DNA from: Centropristis striata
Taxonomy: Eukaryota > Chordata > Actinopteri > Perciformes > Serranidae
Assembly: GCF_030273125.1 (NCBI RefSeq)
Contig: NC_081526.1
Span: forward strand, 26,904,659 to 26,968,658
Direction of reading: 5' to 3'
Length of the DNA stretch: 64,000 nt
Every line of letters begins with the position of its first letter. Within the stretch, counting starts at the first letter, position 1. Positions 44,056-57,900 of the stretch are shown one piece after another. Made by a program: the position numbers and the translations under genes. A model generated the notes under the pieces. It saw nothing but the letters and a program-made list of their open reading frames with translations, made no database searches and was not told the DNA's origin.

Positions 44056-46560
44056 TAAGTACTAGACATTATTTAGAATATATTCCAACCCATATGTTGC
44101 AGCTTCACACTAAGCATGGTTAACTCTGATTTTATTTTAGAACCATGGCAAAAGACGATTTACACTCGATTTTGAATGTTGAAACCGATTCAACTGAAAG
44201 TGAACTGACACCCCTAGTAGACTGAGTGCTGCATATTGCCCTCCTCTGGCTGGTGGAGGTAATGAAACCGCTCTCATGCCTCACGTGTGGACACTGTACG
44301 GTTACTCTGGTATTAGCCACTGAAGTGAAATGTTATGGTTGTCATGCTGTTCCCTTTGGGGCATTCTGTGGCCCAGTTTAGTCAAACAAACCCAGCAGTT
44401 ACTCACTTTGCATTGATTGTTCCTCTGCCATCTAGAAAATAGTGCCAACGGCCTGTTTTTTCTTGAATTTGACAATGATGTACTACCAGTTTTTATTAAC
44501 CTTACAGGCTTTTCTTACATGGCAGGATGAGTGTAATGCTACCCTCAAGATGAACCAGTATTGGGCTCTCATTTCTGAACCCATGGGATTGGCCAGGTCA
44601 GTAAAACTCATTTCATAACATAAAAACAGGGTTGACTTTACCACCAGGCAAAGACAAACCTTATTTCACTTAGAGAATATTCTTTCCTGTGAAGGCTGGG
44701 AGGAGGTTTATTCCCTTTTGTAAAAGGAAGGAAATACGGCTGACTTTTAGTATGAAAAAAAAGTTTATGTAGTATTCCTGTAGGGACTTATCTGTGTCTC
44801 CTTTACTCAAAAGTGAGTTTATAGAGACCTTATTCCGCTTTATTTTTTAATCTCCTGTAGTGTTCCTGTAGGGATTGATAATTTGCTGTGATTTTGTATT
44901 TTTTAGAATGACCCCCAGTGAATGGAAAGCACATATCTTCAAGGTCCCCTTGAAGTCCCCTTTTGTGTCAACCCTCAAATATTCCTCTTTTCACATCTGA
45001 ACAGAACTAGAGATAGGAGGGATACTTCTCTGGTCTTTTGTAAAGAAAAGTATTGATAGAGTATCGATCAGAGAGGCTGAAATCCTTGGTGAATCCTTAA
45101 ATTTAGTGTTCAGCTTTGAAAATAAAGAGTGCAGAGTGAAATACTGTAGGAGATTTAACCCTGTACCATTAATAGCAGCCACCGTTACACTGGTACTGCA
45201 TGGCTCACATAAACAAACTAATCCGCCCCTAATTTATATCACTGGAGAAACCTACCAGGTTTCAAAGCCTGTAGCAGCATTTCCCAGCAGAGGAGCTAAA
45301 CATGTCACAGCTCTGATAAGCACATTTACCTGCCTGACACTCACCTCTCTGGATTTCCCCTCTCCCCCTGCACCTCTAAGTAGGCAGATTAGGTGGTCCG
45401 TTAAACCCGCAGGAAGGCACTTATTTAGAAATATATGAAAGGGCAAAGTGAGCCAGGCTAATGACCGATGCAGTGTCACCGGCGCACTCTCGGGTCTTTT
45501 ATCATTCTGTAGAGAGGGCCCCCGTCCTCTGAGTAACCCTCATTATATCTGAGCTAATGTTGGCGATGAGGATGTTCGTGTGATAAAGCACCATCACAGT
45601 CCTTCATTATACAGAAAGAGAAACAGACTCGGTGGAATTGTGCTCGACCTATAAGATGAATGCAATGGACAGAGAATAACTTCTATTTTAGCGACTGTGC
45701 CATATCCTGCTGTCTGCATGGAGCGTCTCAGAGGGGGGACGGGTTCACTCTCTGACCATGGGATGGCAGTCTTGGTATTCTGTAGACCCACTCTGCCTCA
45801 TAAGTGCTCTCACAATGCTTTCCACTGCTGGGCTTCATTCGATTGGTGACTGTTGACTCTGTTTACACTGTTCATCAGCCCGTATTTAACAATGAGTTCA
45901 TGCAAAATTCATGAATAACTTATAATTATCTGTATATTGATATATTATTAAAACAAGGTGTCACATCCTATGCAAACAACAGTCTAATCTTTTTTTTTAT
46001 TATCGTTGTGGATTCTTCTAAAACAACTTACATGAACAACTCACCTTATTCACATAAAATATTCAATGAATGCCTGAAGAAAAAGGAATCTCATCCATAT
46101 TACATTTACTATACATGCGTGTGTGTTTAGTGAATCATTTGCTGATATGAGAGTGACAAAATAAAATAACAAACACAGTTATTCTTAACCCTGCACACCA
46201 ACTACAATGCCGATCTTTAACACAAAGAAGTGACACCAAATCACACAAATGTTACATTCCACCATATTGCCATTGTTGGTATTTTGTCAGACACTTTAGA
46301 GCTAAGCAGTGTACAGCTGCTCTTATCGCTGTCAGAAGACCAAAGCAAACCTATTTGGTCTGTCGTGAAACAACAGCCCATCGTTCTTCTACCTCCACTG
46401 TGTGGCTGTAATAGCAAAACTATCAGCAGCTCCACACTGCAGCACAAATGACTGTCAGTGAGAGAAAGAAAGAAAGCCTATTTGAAACGTCTCTTATTTT
46501 TCCTGCCATTCGCGCCTTTTAGTGAGTGAGGCAAATCCTCAGTGCAGACAGTGTCCTCAT

Positions 46561-46562
<2 letters not shown>

Positions 46563-46639
<77 letters not shown>
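46563..46639. repeat. CT microsatellite
   Basis: About 38 uninterrupted CT units followed by a short GT run. It creates Ser-Leu and Glu-Arg pseudo-proteins in the open frames crossing it. Confidence 0.97.
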
Positions 46640-46651
<12 letters not shown>

Positions 46652-47420
46652 TTTACAACCAGTGTAGCTTTATAGTGTATAGATCCACTGTGGTTAAGAG
46701 TGTAATGGAAGAGTCTGTCACTCACCACTCCACACAATAAATGAAAGCCCTTCATACATGTAGAGCTTATTGTTTATTCAATGAACAATTTGCTGTAAAG
46801 TGTTAATGGTCAAACCAGGGTGTTACTTCATTAGTATTAAATGATGCAGATGATGTGTGTTCTTATCTAGACATTTTCCATATTTTTTTAACTGCAGGGA
46901 TTTTTGTACTTTTTGCACTCATCAGTTAGTTAGTATTAATATTTATCTTTGCATATGTTCATTTTATTTCTGTTTATATTCTCAAACTGATTGCTAGTAT
47001 TTTCTGTCTGTATAATAACTTGCAAATATGTTTAATCTGAAATGTATGCATTGGAGGTGCATCATTTAGAACAGTGATTGCCTCCAAAGGGTCACAGGAT
47101 TAATGTGAGAGGTTGTGAGAGTGAGAATTGTGTCAGATCTAGGGTTACAATTGAGGCACAACCATCGTCAGCTCTGCTACTTAACTGTGTGTTTGGAATG
47201 TTTTTAGGTTTTTATTTTAATTTTAGAAATGGATAATTTGAAATATGTATTACTGTCTTTTATTGGAGTGATTGGAGCTGGGGAGAAACTGTATTGCATT
47301 TCTTCTGTGTATGAAAATTCAGTAAATGACAATAAAGTAAATCCTGAATCTTAAGCAGGCTGGGTGTGTGTGGGAGAGGCGTGATCATACGGTGGTTATA
47401 GCAAAAACAAGATCTCCAAC

Positions 47421-47733
47421 CATCACTGTGGTTCAGTTGGTAAAGCGGGTTGCCCACCGATCGGAGGGTCGGTGGTTCAATCCCTGACCATGGCAGCCTA
47501 CATGTCGAAGTATCCTTGAGCAAAATACTGAACCCCAAATTGCTCCCGATGCTGCGTTCATCTGTGTGTGAATGAATTCCCAATATGGCACCGTAGGGTA
47601 GCCTCTGCCACCAGTATGAATGTGTGTGTGAACGAGTGAATGACTGCAGTCTGTAGTGTAAAGCACTTTGAGTGGTCACAAAAACTAGAAAAGCGCTAAG
47701 TGCAGTCCATTTACCATTACCATTTAAAAATAA
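47421..47733 (+). mobile_element. tRNA-derived SINE
   Basis: Internal RNA polymerase III promoter: box A TGGTTCAGTTGG (47429-47440) and box B GGTTCAATCCC (47474-47484), spaced as in a tRNA. The tRNA-unrelated body contains CTTGAGCAAAATACTGAACC and the 3' region AAGCACTTTGAGTGGTCA, AGAAAAGCGCTAAGTGCAGT, ending CCATTTACCATTACCATT. No clear target duplication. The 158-codon minus-strand frame over it is incidental. Confidence 0.88.
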
Positions 47734-47889
47734 CATAATTCATTATACATACACATACGGTTCGCGGTTGAATAAAAGGCTTCAGTTTTGGTGAATTTAG
47801 GATACAAAACCACTGACCTTGTCAGGATTCCCACTTGGACAATTAAAGTTATTTCAAATATGACAGTTCTGAACTTTGGGCCTCACCCA

Positions 47890-48295
47890 TGTCCTTATTT
47901 GGTACGTCCTTGTTTTTTTCCTTTTTTCTTTGTTCTTTTCCTGCCTTTTTCTCTGTTCACCTGTCTCTCATTTGTGTCAATCAGTTTGAGAATTTAAACC
48001 CTAAAGTTTTTTCAGTTAAGGTTGTCAGATTGTCACAGTGTGTAGCGTATGTTGCCTGAACTTCACTTGAGTGAGATTAGTATTTAAGTCTATATTAGAG
48101 GGATTTAAGAAAGTTTTTGTTCTGTTTTGAATCCTGCCTTGTTTTTGAAGCTATCTGCCTGACATGTCTGTATTATCTGCCTGTGTCTGCCTGCCTGTTA
48201 AAGAACCCTGCCTACCTGGACTGTCATTGAATAAAATCCAATCAATGCAGGTATTTGGATCTGCTCTTGATTCCCCACCTGAGGTCTGACAGACC
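47890..48295 (+). mobile_element. Possible solo-LTR or retroelement-end remnant
   Basis: A pyrimidine-rich lead, CACCTGTCTCTCATTTGTGT near 47959, a TATTTAAG box near 48080, CTGCCTGTGTCTGCCTGCCT near 48178, AATAAA near 48231 and an end near CCCCACCTGAGGTCTGACA. This order resembles an LTR-like fish repeat I recall, but termini and target duplication are not resolved. Confidence 0.3.
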
Positions 48296-49680
48296 TAGAT
48301 TTAGGGCAAAAAACATCCTGGTAAGACTTTGTAAAAGACAGTACAAAACAGTGTTTAAACAGTAAGTAAATGTACGTAAATGCCGGCAGTGAAGTAGTTA
48401 CGAGGGTAACATGAGCCAGGGAAGTTATGCAAAAAAAATGTAACTTGTTTAAAAAAAGTCTAATTTCACATGAGACACGCAGCCCCATAAAACTGTTAGC
48501 TCTGTTGCCATTGTTTGCGATGTTAGCACCATTACACTGCTAACCGCCATCACATCAGGTGAGAATCATGTGGAGGCAATACTGCAACATTCATTTAACC
48601 CCTCAGAAACATTTTCCCCAGTAGTAAATAGAGGAAATTGGTAAAGGAATTTAATTTCAGTGTTGTACATAATAACTCAACCAGTCCTCACAAATTGAGC
48701 CATGATGGAAGATAGCTTGAGGATAATGGCGGATGTTGGATGCAGAATGAATGTAACACTTTTCACATGAATGTATCTATTTTGATCTTCTTTTTCAGAG
48801 GTTTCAAGCGATATGCAATTTATGAAGAATTCAAATTACTTAACACTGTGTTGTGTGACTATTTCCTGGGAACAATCTCCTGCTGCACAGGATGTAATGC
48901 ATGTTTTATTTTCACTCTGGCTGAGCAGACAGAGAAAGACAATTGCTGACAGTCAATATGAACCACATAGTTAAAAATGCCAACATTGTAGGCAGACAGA
49001 AAAATTTCGGACAAGTGTATTTGCATTTCGAACAATAACAATATTTGAAATATACGTACTAAATGAATGCTGCATACCTTGAAATCTGTTTTGCCAAGAG
49101 CTTAAACCTATTTTTTTTCCTGAGGATTTCAAGGCTTGCAATTTAAAAGCAGCGAGAGTGCCCCATATTTTTAACAAACCACAAATCCCTTGCATTTAAA
49201 TGAGTAGTTTTTACACCTTGTGTCTTTCATCTGGAGCTTCAGTTCCCTCACCATCTGTAGCCACGCAGCTTCAAACAGGCTGCAGAATAAACAAAATATT
49301 GTTTCACTGAACCCTGTTTTTATGTTGAGTTACCAATTATTCTGATTAGGTGCTGATGCCAGAAAGGTAAAGACTTGTATAATTCTTACTAGCAGACTAT
49401 AGTGGATGCTTCCCACATGCTACTATATATGAAGGCTTTCCCTTTCAGCTTATTCACTCCTCAAACAACCACCAGATAGCTGCAGTCTCTAATTTGGGTG
49501 TCAAAGTGTAATTATGGATGCCATATCCACTGTGGTTAGCGCAATTAAATTTACGCCTGCTGCAGAATAACAGAACAAGCTTCTGTGTGTAGCAGGCAGA
49601 TTATAGGATGGTTGGATGCTGGCCACAGACATGCAAAAGGCCCCACAACCTCTCCTACATAGAAGCAAGACACAAAAGTG

Positions 49681-50040
49681 TATAGTTTTTAATTTTCTTT
49701 TCGTTAGTGTTTTCTGTGTCTTTGTATTTGTTACTTATCCTCCTGTTTGTCTCTGTTGTGCAAATCTTTGTAGATGTTCAGTGTCACTTTTTTGTTCAAT
49801 GGTCATTTTGAAGTCATTTCTTGTTTTGTTTTTCTCTTGCATTCTTGTAGTTGATCTGGATCTCTTTGTGGAAGTTGTGTGTCTATGTTGTCATTTTGTG
49901 TCTCTTTTTGGTTATTTTGTGTGTCTTTGTAGCCATTTTATGTCTCTATGTGGTCATTTGTGTCCCTCTTTTTGTCTCTTTGCAGCTGTTTTGCATCTCT
50001 CTTTCTCTTTGTAGTCTTTTTGTGTGTATTTGTCTCTCTG
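49681..50040 (+). repeat. Degenerate minisatellite, period about 22-25 bases
   Basis: Variants of TTTTGTGTCTCTTTGTAGTC recur from about 49715 to 50040, for example TTGTGTCTCTTTTTGGTTAT, TGTGTGTCTTTGTAGCCATT and TATGTCTCTATGTGGTCATT. The 132- and 68-codon Cys/Val/Phe-rich frames across it are products of the repeat. Confidence 0.75.
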
Positions 50041-51189
50041 AGTTGTATTTTAAGTGAAGGCCAAGGGGCCCCTGGGCACATGGCCAGTAGGCCTGTTCAG
50101 TTCAGTAAGCCCTCTGTACATTGAAGAGGTTTATTTGACTTTTGAGTTCTATACAGTCTGCCAGTTAATGCAGCACAAACCATGAGGAGTGTTGGTGACA
50201 CTCAGAATTTACTGCACACAGGCAGTTCCACAAAAAAAACACACAATGAAAACTCTACTGTAATGGAAGTCCTCACTCAAACCAAATCTGTCAACCCTGC
50301 CCTGTACAGTAAAGGGCCTCTACAGATTTTGGAGAAACTTCGAGCCAACCCTCACATTCATACAGAATGACAGATGAGAAGGCAGCTTCAAACACTTTAG
50401 ATGCCAAGCAAGGTGTATTTCTTTACATTGCAGGATAGGAAAGGAACCAGGACCCATTGGCTGATAGTCTTCAGCAGAGCCTGCTAGTGCAATGAACCTT
50501 GCTTTACCCCCATTTAAAACCTATGCAATTTTAACTGCAATGAGCCTCAGCCAGCACTCTAAACTGTTTATGTCCTCTAAAATATCCAATCATTACTGAC
50601 GTCAGTGCAAAGTTTGTCACTACTGAGGTGCCTCCATATTCCTCTACTGAAGAGAGAAGATGTCCCTAAAACCTGACATTCAGACATACCCAGGGCAAGC
50701 TAGATTACCTATGTCACAATATCAAAAGTCAATCAAAAGCGGAAAAAAATAAATACAAAGTGGTCTTGTGAGTACAGAGCCAGAAAACACACTGAAACAT
50801 CATAGTAGATGCAAACTGCACTTAGAACTCTCATACGATTTTTTTTGTGCAACAGACATCACAGCTACCGCAGCGGCTCATGAGTCAGCTTGCACTGCTC
50901 TTTCACTGGTCAACCTAGCACAAGCAGCAGTGATGGGCATGCCATGAGAATCCAGAATCCAGAATGTGTCAATAATCTGCTCCGAGCCCCTTTTTTTTCC
51001 TTTCTTTTTTTATTTTTAAGTGGGAAAACCATGTTCAACAAAATCTTAATCACAGCAGTGTTTCCTTCCACTACAGACCTTAAAATGTGTCTAGAGGCGG
51101 ACTTTAAGGTTTGCAATTCATTTGTCTCGATTGCCAAAATTACTAAGTACAAATACCACAAAGAGGAAACAGGATGTTGGAGAGCCTTG

Positions 51190-51225
<36 letters not shown>
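51190..51225. repeat. CA microsatellite
   Basis: About 18 uninterrupted CA units. Confidence 0.97.
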
Positions 51226-51227
<2 letters not shown>

Positions 51228-52209
51228 TGAATGTAATGATGGTGGATACAGAATACATGTTGTGACACTGGATATTGTGACGGAAATTTGTTTTCAATTA
51301 TGCGTGGATCATTAACAAGATAATAAAGGAACTTTTCAGTTTATAGAGCCATTTAAAGACTAAAAGAATATATTGTTTTCCTCGTTTCCCTCTCAGTTTT
51401 GTCACCATCAAATGCACCGGGTCAAAGGGAGGTCATTACTTTAGCCTAGTTGAAGCAGCAAGGCATTGCTAATGCCGCTGGTAGATCTTATTTTTATTAT
51501 TATTTATTTTATTTTTTTAAACCAAATTTTCACTGAAAAATGCCTGGCTTTTTTTAAAAAAAGCAGCAGATAATTTTAAACTGCTGAAAGTGGTTCTTCT
51601 CAGAAAAGTCCTCAGACTAAAAGGCTTTAGGGTCCACTAAGCTTATAATAGACTCAGAGACCTGAACAGTTGTCCAAACCTTCCAAAAATAACCAGCCTG
51701 GGTCCAGTTGATTTGAGTTGACGTACAACCAGCACTTAGCGCAAAATAATCACAGGCCAAAATTATGTTTTTAAAAAGAGAAAGAGAAAGAGAGAAAGGC
51801 ATGTGTTGCTCTTACTGACTCCGGCTGCTCATTAATTGCTGCTGTATCATGCTGCTGGCAGTCTGTTCAGGTCACCCGAATTCTGGACCATTTGGATCAA
51901 ATCTGGCTGTGGTCGGGTCGCTTTTGGATTGGGTCTCCTACTCTTCAAAATGGTTTTGTGCCATTTGGGCATAATAAGGTTTTCTATGTATTGTTTTAGG
52001 TCAGTTCCAAAACAGTGGACCATACTTCCGTTAGCAGAAAGTGAGGAGTAAAATGGGTCGTTTATTCGCAAATGAGCTGCTGATTATCTCACTAGGAAGT
52101 ATGTGGTGTTGTGCTGCAAACTGTATACACAAAATGGTTCTTATTATTTAGAATCAATACATCTGCATACACACTTGAGTGAGCAAAGTAAAGTAAAAAG
52201 CAATTGTAC

Positions 52210-52212
<3 letters not shown>

Positions 52213-52262
<50 letters not shown>
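52213..52262. repeat. CA microsatellite
   Basis: About 25 uninterrupted AC units. Confidence 0.97.
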
Positions 52263-52265
<3 letters not shown>

Positions 52266-53147
52266 GACCATGAGTTACCATTTAAAACAGGGCTGTAATA
52301 CACTGTTTATTTTAGGGGGGATTTTGAAACAAAAGTCCTAGATGATTAAGTAATGTTTAAAAAAAAGTTTTTCTTTTATACTTAAAGGCCAACTAACATT
52401 GGTGTTTCCATCAAGCTTTTGTGAATCTTTAAAATTCGTTGACGGAAACACGGCTAATGTTATTTGAGGAACAGCACTTAAATTATGTAAAAACGTGAAC
52501 TAAGTCACTTCCAGTAGTCACGTGGTCCTTGTAACTACATCATTTCCAGAATTTACATGCATTTATTTTACTCTTGAAACTCTTTTAATGCCTAACCAGA
52601 AACTCTTTTGCCCTAACCTTAAAGAAGTAGTTGAAATAAGATATAGTTATGAAATTTCAACCTTTTCACAACCACAATCATTACATTTATGTATAATAAA
52701 GTGTTGGTCTCCTTCTTTGGAGAACTGGTTGTGATGTAATAGCATAAAAGTCTCCAGGGTAGGTGGGTTGTTTTTTTTTAAGTCAAACTGTAAATCTCTC
52801 TCTCTCCTTGGTGCGTCCAAGGGGCAAACAAAGTGAGAGGCAGAGGGAGAAAAGAAAAACTTTTCCAACTCTCAAAAACCTTCACGCAATCTCAGTGCAA
52901 CATGTAGGGCTGTGGCCAAACCAGATTAAACTGAAACAGGCAATAATTGCTCCATCTGATGATTCCTGGCAGCATGTTCTCTTAACAGCAAAGATAACAC
53001 ATAACTCATGTCAAAAGGTGGATGGGTAGGTTTGAAAGTAGCAATTCATTAGTGGCTATTTATATTAGGGAACAGCGGGATACTGAAGTACTGCTCACAT
53101 TCATCTACATGAGGCCTGTGGGCAATAATTGCATCAGCAACTTAAGT

Positions 53148-53150
<3 letters not shown>

Positions 53151-53201
<51 letters not shown>
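53151..53201. repeat. GT microsatellite
   Basis: About 25 uninterrupted TG units. Confidence 0.97.
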
Positions 53202-53209
<8 letters not shown>

Positions 53210-54662
53210 CGTTGGAGAAGAATGAGTTCAGTAGGAGCTCATGTGGCTGTAGGGGTGTGTTGTTAGAAACCTCAACACAGCAGGGCTACTGTGCCGTGGG
53301 TGTAATGTTGTTGCATTTGTCTGACAGCTATGATGAGATATGAGCATGTGGCTAAATAGATGTTCTACAAAGTCCTGCACCAACTTTAAAAACTTGAGAA
53401 AAGCCAAAGTTAATATGCATATAGCTGCTGTGTGATTTAAACAATGCCTTAATCATAGCAATATCTGTTCAACACTCTGCTGTTTGGTGCATGAATTTTA
53501 AATGATATATTGTGTATGTGGGTCCCATGGGTTGACTTTGCATCTCGTCACTTCTGGCATTGTACCCTTTGACATATACTTGCTGCAAACAGTTCACTAT
53601 GTTCATCTAACTTGTCTCAGTGGTAGAGAGCTCCACTGCAGGCTTCAACAATAGTTTACGACTGTTTAATTATCCTGGAGGAAACGCATATATTCATGCA
53701 TCCATTTTTTATGTGCTTTATCAAACGTGTGAACGGACGTTGTTCTAATTCATTGTGTTTGTCTGGGAGGTGCTGACCCGACCAGCCGCTGTGGGATTAG
53801 CTGAAGTTTGGCTCCACAGCAGCACTTTTCGATCGCCATGCTAATCAGCAGGCTTTCTGGCTCCCAATTGCTTTGCTGCTGGATGGCCTTTTGTACACCT
53901 ACATAGCAATCTCCCTCAGGTATTAGGGTGGGCTGCAGGAAGCATAACATTTACATACCATGTGCACCAAGCATGGAAAATTAGGTGGCAATTATATAAC
54001 TATAGGCCATGTATAAGTATGATATCAAACAGTTATTCAGATAAGATATTGCTCCTTTCCAGGTAAAGCTCTATCCAACCAGGTCTCAGAGGACTTTGAT
54101 CAAAGAATAGGCAACCGTCTGCTCCAGTTTGTATTGTAATGTCTAAAGTGATTTATCTTTTCTGTTGTGAACTGCATTGGCTGCACTGTGCTGTGGTGTA
54201 CAAAAGATCTAAGGATTGAGATTAAGTCAAAGATACAGCAGCCTGCTGGGGAGGCTGGAAGCTCAGTCTGGTCACTGCCAATCAAACCCAGCCATAGGCA
54301 ATGGTGACCTTCAGAAAGAAAACAGTGCACAGCTTCTCAAACATTGATCCTGTTTTTACTGCATGGTGATGATGGACAAATCAGATTTGTATAATCTCTT
54401 TTGGAAAGTAGTATCCATGTCTGTCTATATCTTGTAAACACACACTGTCCGACATACATTCAATAACAATAAGAAAATGAATATCAGATACAGCATCCCA
54501 ACACAAAATAATTCAGGACATTTTGGATATAAAACTGAAAGTATCATGGCTTCTCCAAAACAGTTTGGGTATTGCTATTAGGGATGGGTGTTTGGAAGAA
54601 ACCTGCCAACTTGAGCATCTATAATGTTAACGATCAATTAATCAATTAATCTCCAATATATA

Positions 54663-54929
54663 CAGTAATGGAAAATTGATTAGACCACAAATGTTTTCTT
54701 TAATTTATTGTTCATTTTAATTCCTGGTGCAACTAAAGGTACATTTGGTTGGACAGATATAATGATAACAATAAATATAGCTCATACGAGTTTAATTTAG
54801 AGCTGATATCTAGACATTTTCGATAGTTTTCTTGATAATGATGTTGGTTATTATCGAGAAAACCATGGAAAATAGCTCGATATCAGGTCTTAAATTAAAC
54901 CTTTATCTTCCATGACAGGTCCATGACTG
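54663..54929. mobile_element. Tc1/mariner-like MITE, copy 2 (267 bp)
   Basis: TA flanks at 54661-54662 and 54930-54931. The ends CAGTAATGGAAAATTGATTA and ..GTCCATGACTG are inverted and match the copy at 38158-38443. Shared interior includes AACTAAAGGTACATT, GAGTTTAATTTA and AGAGCTGATAT. Confidence 0.78.
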
Positions 54930-57900
54930 TAAAAATCATCCATACATGGGCAAAATAAAAGATAGATGTATATACAGTACTATGCAAAGCCTGTTTTTAT
55001 TTTAAAAGGACAAAAAGAGACTTGATCCTGTCGATCGTAAAACTTACTCATGTGAGGTGATACTGTAAAGATAACGTCAAGGAGTTCAATGTTTTATGTT
55101 TTAGCCCCTGAAGAGGCATGAGGTTATTTTTCATAGTAATCTTGTGCATTTAAATGTGTTTTGTGTTTAAATAAGTTTTGGATAGAATTAAACTTAGTAA
55201 TTAATGCTAGCAAGGTTTGATACAGTGAGCTAGTTTTGCTCAATTTAATACTTAATATTGTATTTCTGTGTGTTTTATAATTGTTATTGCAACTTTGAGT
55301 TTGCAAACTGTAGCTTTATCCAACTTATTTCTCAGCTCATTGGTTTATTGACGTACGGCCGCAGAACTGAACACTCGGCTGTGTTTCAGTTCAGTGAGTA
55401 AAGATATGCAGTCATAGATAAAAATTAAAATGAAAAAATACATAGATCGATTAAAAATTCCACGTGATGGACCAAATTCTTAACGACCATTAATCAATCA
55501 TCAATTAATTACCCCCACCCCTAATTGATATTGTTGCTCTTGATGTTATGCTCTTGTCAGTGCTGTAAGATGCTTGAATTAGTACTTGTTGCTCTATTTT
55601 TAATTATTATTGACTATCATATTAAAGGCTCTTCAGGAATTGCATGAATTTATCCATGTATTTGTATCCAGAAATCTGACTTGTGTCTTCGTCCTCCTTT
55701 TACCCATTTGTCCTTAATGCCTGTGTGCTGACATTTCTACTCTAAGTGCTCTGAAAGGTTGTTTTGGCACAGTCACTAGCATAAATGTTTCCCTGACCAC
55801 ACACTCTACTACAAGAGGCCGGATGCTTCACAAACCTTTTCATGCTGGTGTTGGAAATGTCACTCCTTTGTCGTTTCTTACATTCTTCATTCTTGATAAA
55901 TTGTCTTTTGAAAAACATGAACTACAGTACTATAATTTCTGTACCAGCTCAGCCTCAAATAGACATTGATGTTTCTCTGTGGTTACCACCTGAGATGCTC
56001 TAATACACTGACAGGTTACCATAGCAGATGGAAATATGTGTGAAAAAGTGCCTTAGCAGAATACTGATTAGACAGTGGAATCCTGTTGGATTTGTGGCAG
56101 GGATGAGCTCTTCCTTTATCCCTTATACTCCATCCTGTGTGTGTTGTAAGGCCTGGGAAGTGATAATGTCTTTGTCACAGAACGTCTGTGCGCTGACTTT
56201 TTATTTTTTAGCCCCGCTAGCGGCGTGGCTTCAGGGATGGTGATGTCGGTATCCCAGTCTCTGTGTTTGGCTGGTCTATCAATGCAACAGTTCGCTTCAC
56301 AGTAAAATATCCCCAAAACTATTGGATGGATTGGCCAGAAATTTTACACAGACATTCAGGTTCCCCAAAGAATAAATGCTTAGATGCCGATTCTCTGTGT
56401 TTTTATCGCGCACCAGCAGCAGATCAAAATCTGTAGTCATCAAATGCTTCATTTCATGTTGGCGAACCTCTAAAACATAGGACTGAGCACCAGTGTTGTG
56501 AGACCAGTTGAATGAATGTTGGATCAGCTATAGAAAGTAGTTCAGCATTTAGGGAAATATGCTTATTTAAGTTCCAGTGAAGAGTTAGATGAGATTATTG
56601 ATGCCACAGTTTAGTAAATATGAATGTACAGCCGAGACGGTTAACTCTACTTACATAAAGGCTGGAAATGTGGAAACAGTTAGATAAACAATAGCTATTC
56701 AATAAAATTTAGGCAACAGATTGCACGCAATATTATTAATTAAATCTAACTCTGTTACAAGTTGAGTTAATAACAACTTAACAGGAAGTGCCTGTCAATT
56801 AAAAACAGACTAATTCTATTGTGTTGGAAACATTCAAAATGCTCTTGATTTAGAATTACATACACATAAAGATTATATTTAATGTGATCAAAATAAGTAG
56901 ATTCTATCTATATCAACATTTTTATATTAAAGTTACTTAAACAACTGCCTCAAAATCAAGGACATATTTATATTTAATACATTTTATCAAATATATTAAG
57001 TAAAATGAAATGACTACAGAATCATTTATTAGAGTGACCTCCTGGAGTCTCTGCTGGATGCCTGACTGTAGTCCTCAGGGAGTCACATGCATGCTGAATA
57101 TGATTTTAACATGTTGAGGTAGTATGATTAGTGTATTACTGTGTACTATACCCTGGCCAGGTCCATCTGAAAAAGTGGTCTTGAGTACAGTTTATGTGTA
57201 CTGGGATATTGTTTGCAACAATAACATGAAATGGACTGCTATGAATTAATTTGTGATGTCATAGCTATTTGTCGGGAGGTAGAGTTGCAAACGTTGATCT
57301 CACTCTCTGTTTAATTTACACACATCTTGGAAAGTGGCCTTTGCACCTCCTTCCTCCTTGTTTAAAAAAACCCAAACAAAAATCAGACATGAACCAAAGC
57401 AACCATGGCACACCATAAAATAATACCTCTGTGCCACCTTTTCAGTATTTGGCAAACTTTACCTGACATGGAGGAGAAAAATAAAAAACCTTAAAATGAC
57501 TAAGCATGAATGTCTTTTTGCTGCTGAAAGAAACTGGAAATCACAATAATTCTATCAAAAACCCATGAATGGCAAACAATCGCTCTTTGTTGAGGAATAC
57601 AGCTGTATTCTTCTGTTGATCTCACTCTAAATCTTATCTGACGATCTAATAACTGCGACAGATGGATTTCTGATAAGGAAAATGTGAAAAAGAAGAAGCT
57701 CATTGTCACCTTTAGGCAGGGTAAGAAAAGTGACAAAATGTTCTCATTACAGAAAAATCAAGGGAATGACAAAATACACAGCACAAAGAATTGATGTTTC
57801 TTTATTAATCTTTCCCTCGGGTGTTTTCTTTGCTAGGATCATTATTTGTTGCAGAAGGATGAATAGAAGCAGATCTTCACAGTGCTGCCATACAATATTT

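Larger units (their letters stand above)
39931..45207 (+). repeat. Tandem segmental duplication, right copy (about 5.3 kb, holds the divergent Ral gene)
   Basis: Begins four bases after the left copy ends, in the same orientation. Ends at TACTGCATGGCTCAC (45194-45208), the match of the left-copy end at 39912-39926. It is shorter through loss or non-gain of intron, 3' UTR and downstream blocks. Confidence 0.88.

Noticed and set aside
45106..45438. 110-codon open frame right of the duplication
   Set aside because: It crosses the duplication edge, has no domain or splice support, and the left-copy equivalent is not open.
46519..46755. Glu-Arg and Ser-Leu repeat proteins on both strands
   Set aside because: Direct translation of the CT microsatellite.
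47260..47736. 158-codon minus-strand open frame
   Set aside because: It lies almost entirely over a tRNA-derived SINE with box A and box B; no splice or start context.
49616..50014. 132-codon Cys/Val/Phe-rich frame resembling a membrane protein
   Set aside because: The composition arises from the TGTGTCTCTTTG-type minisatellite.
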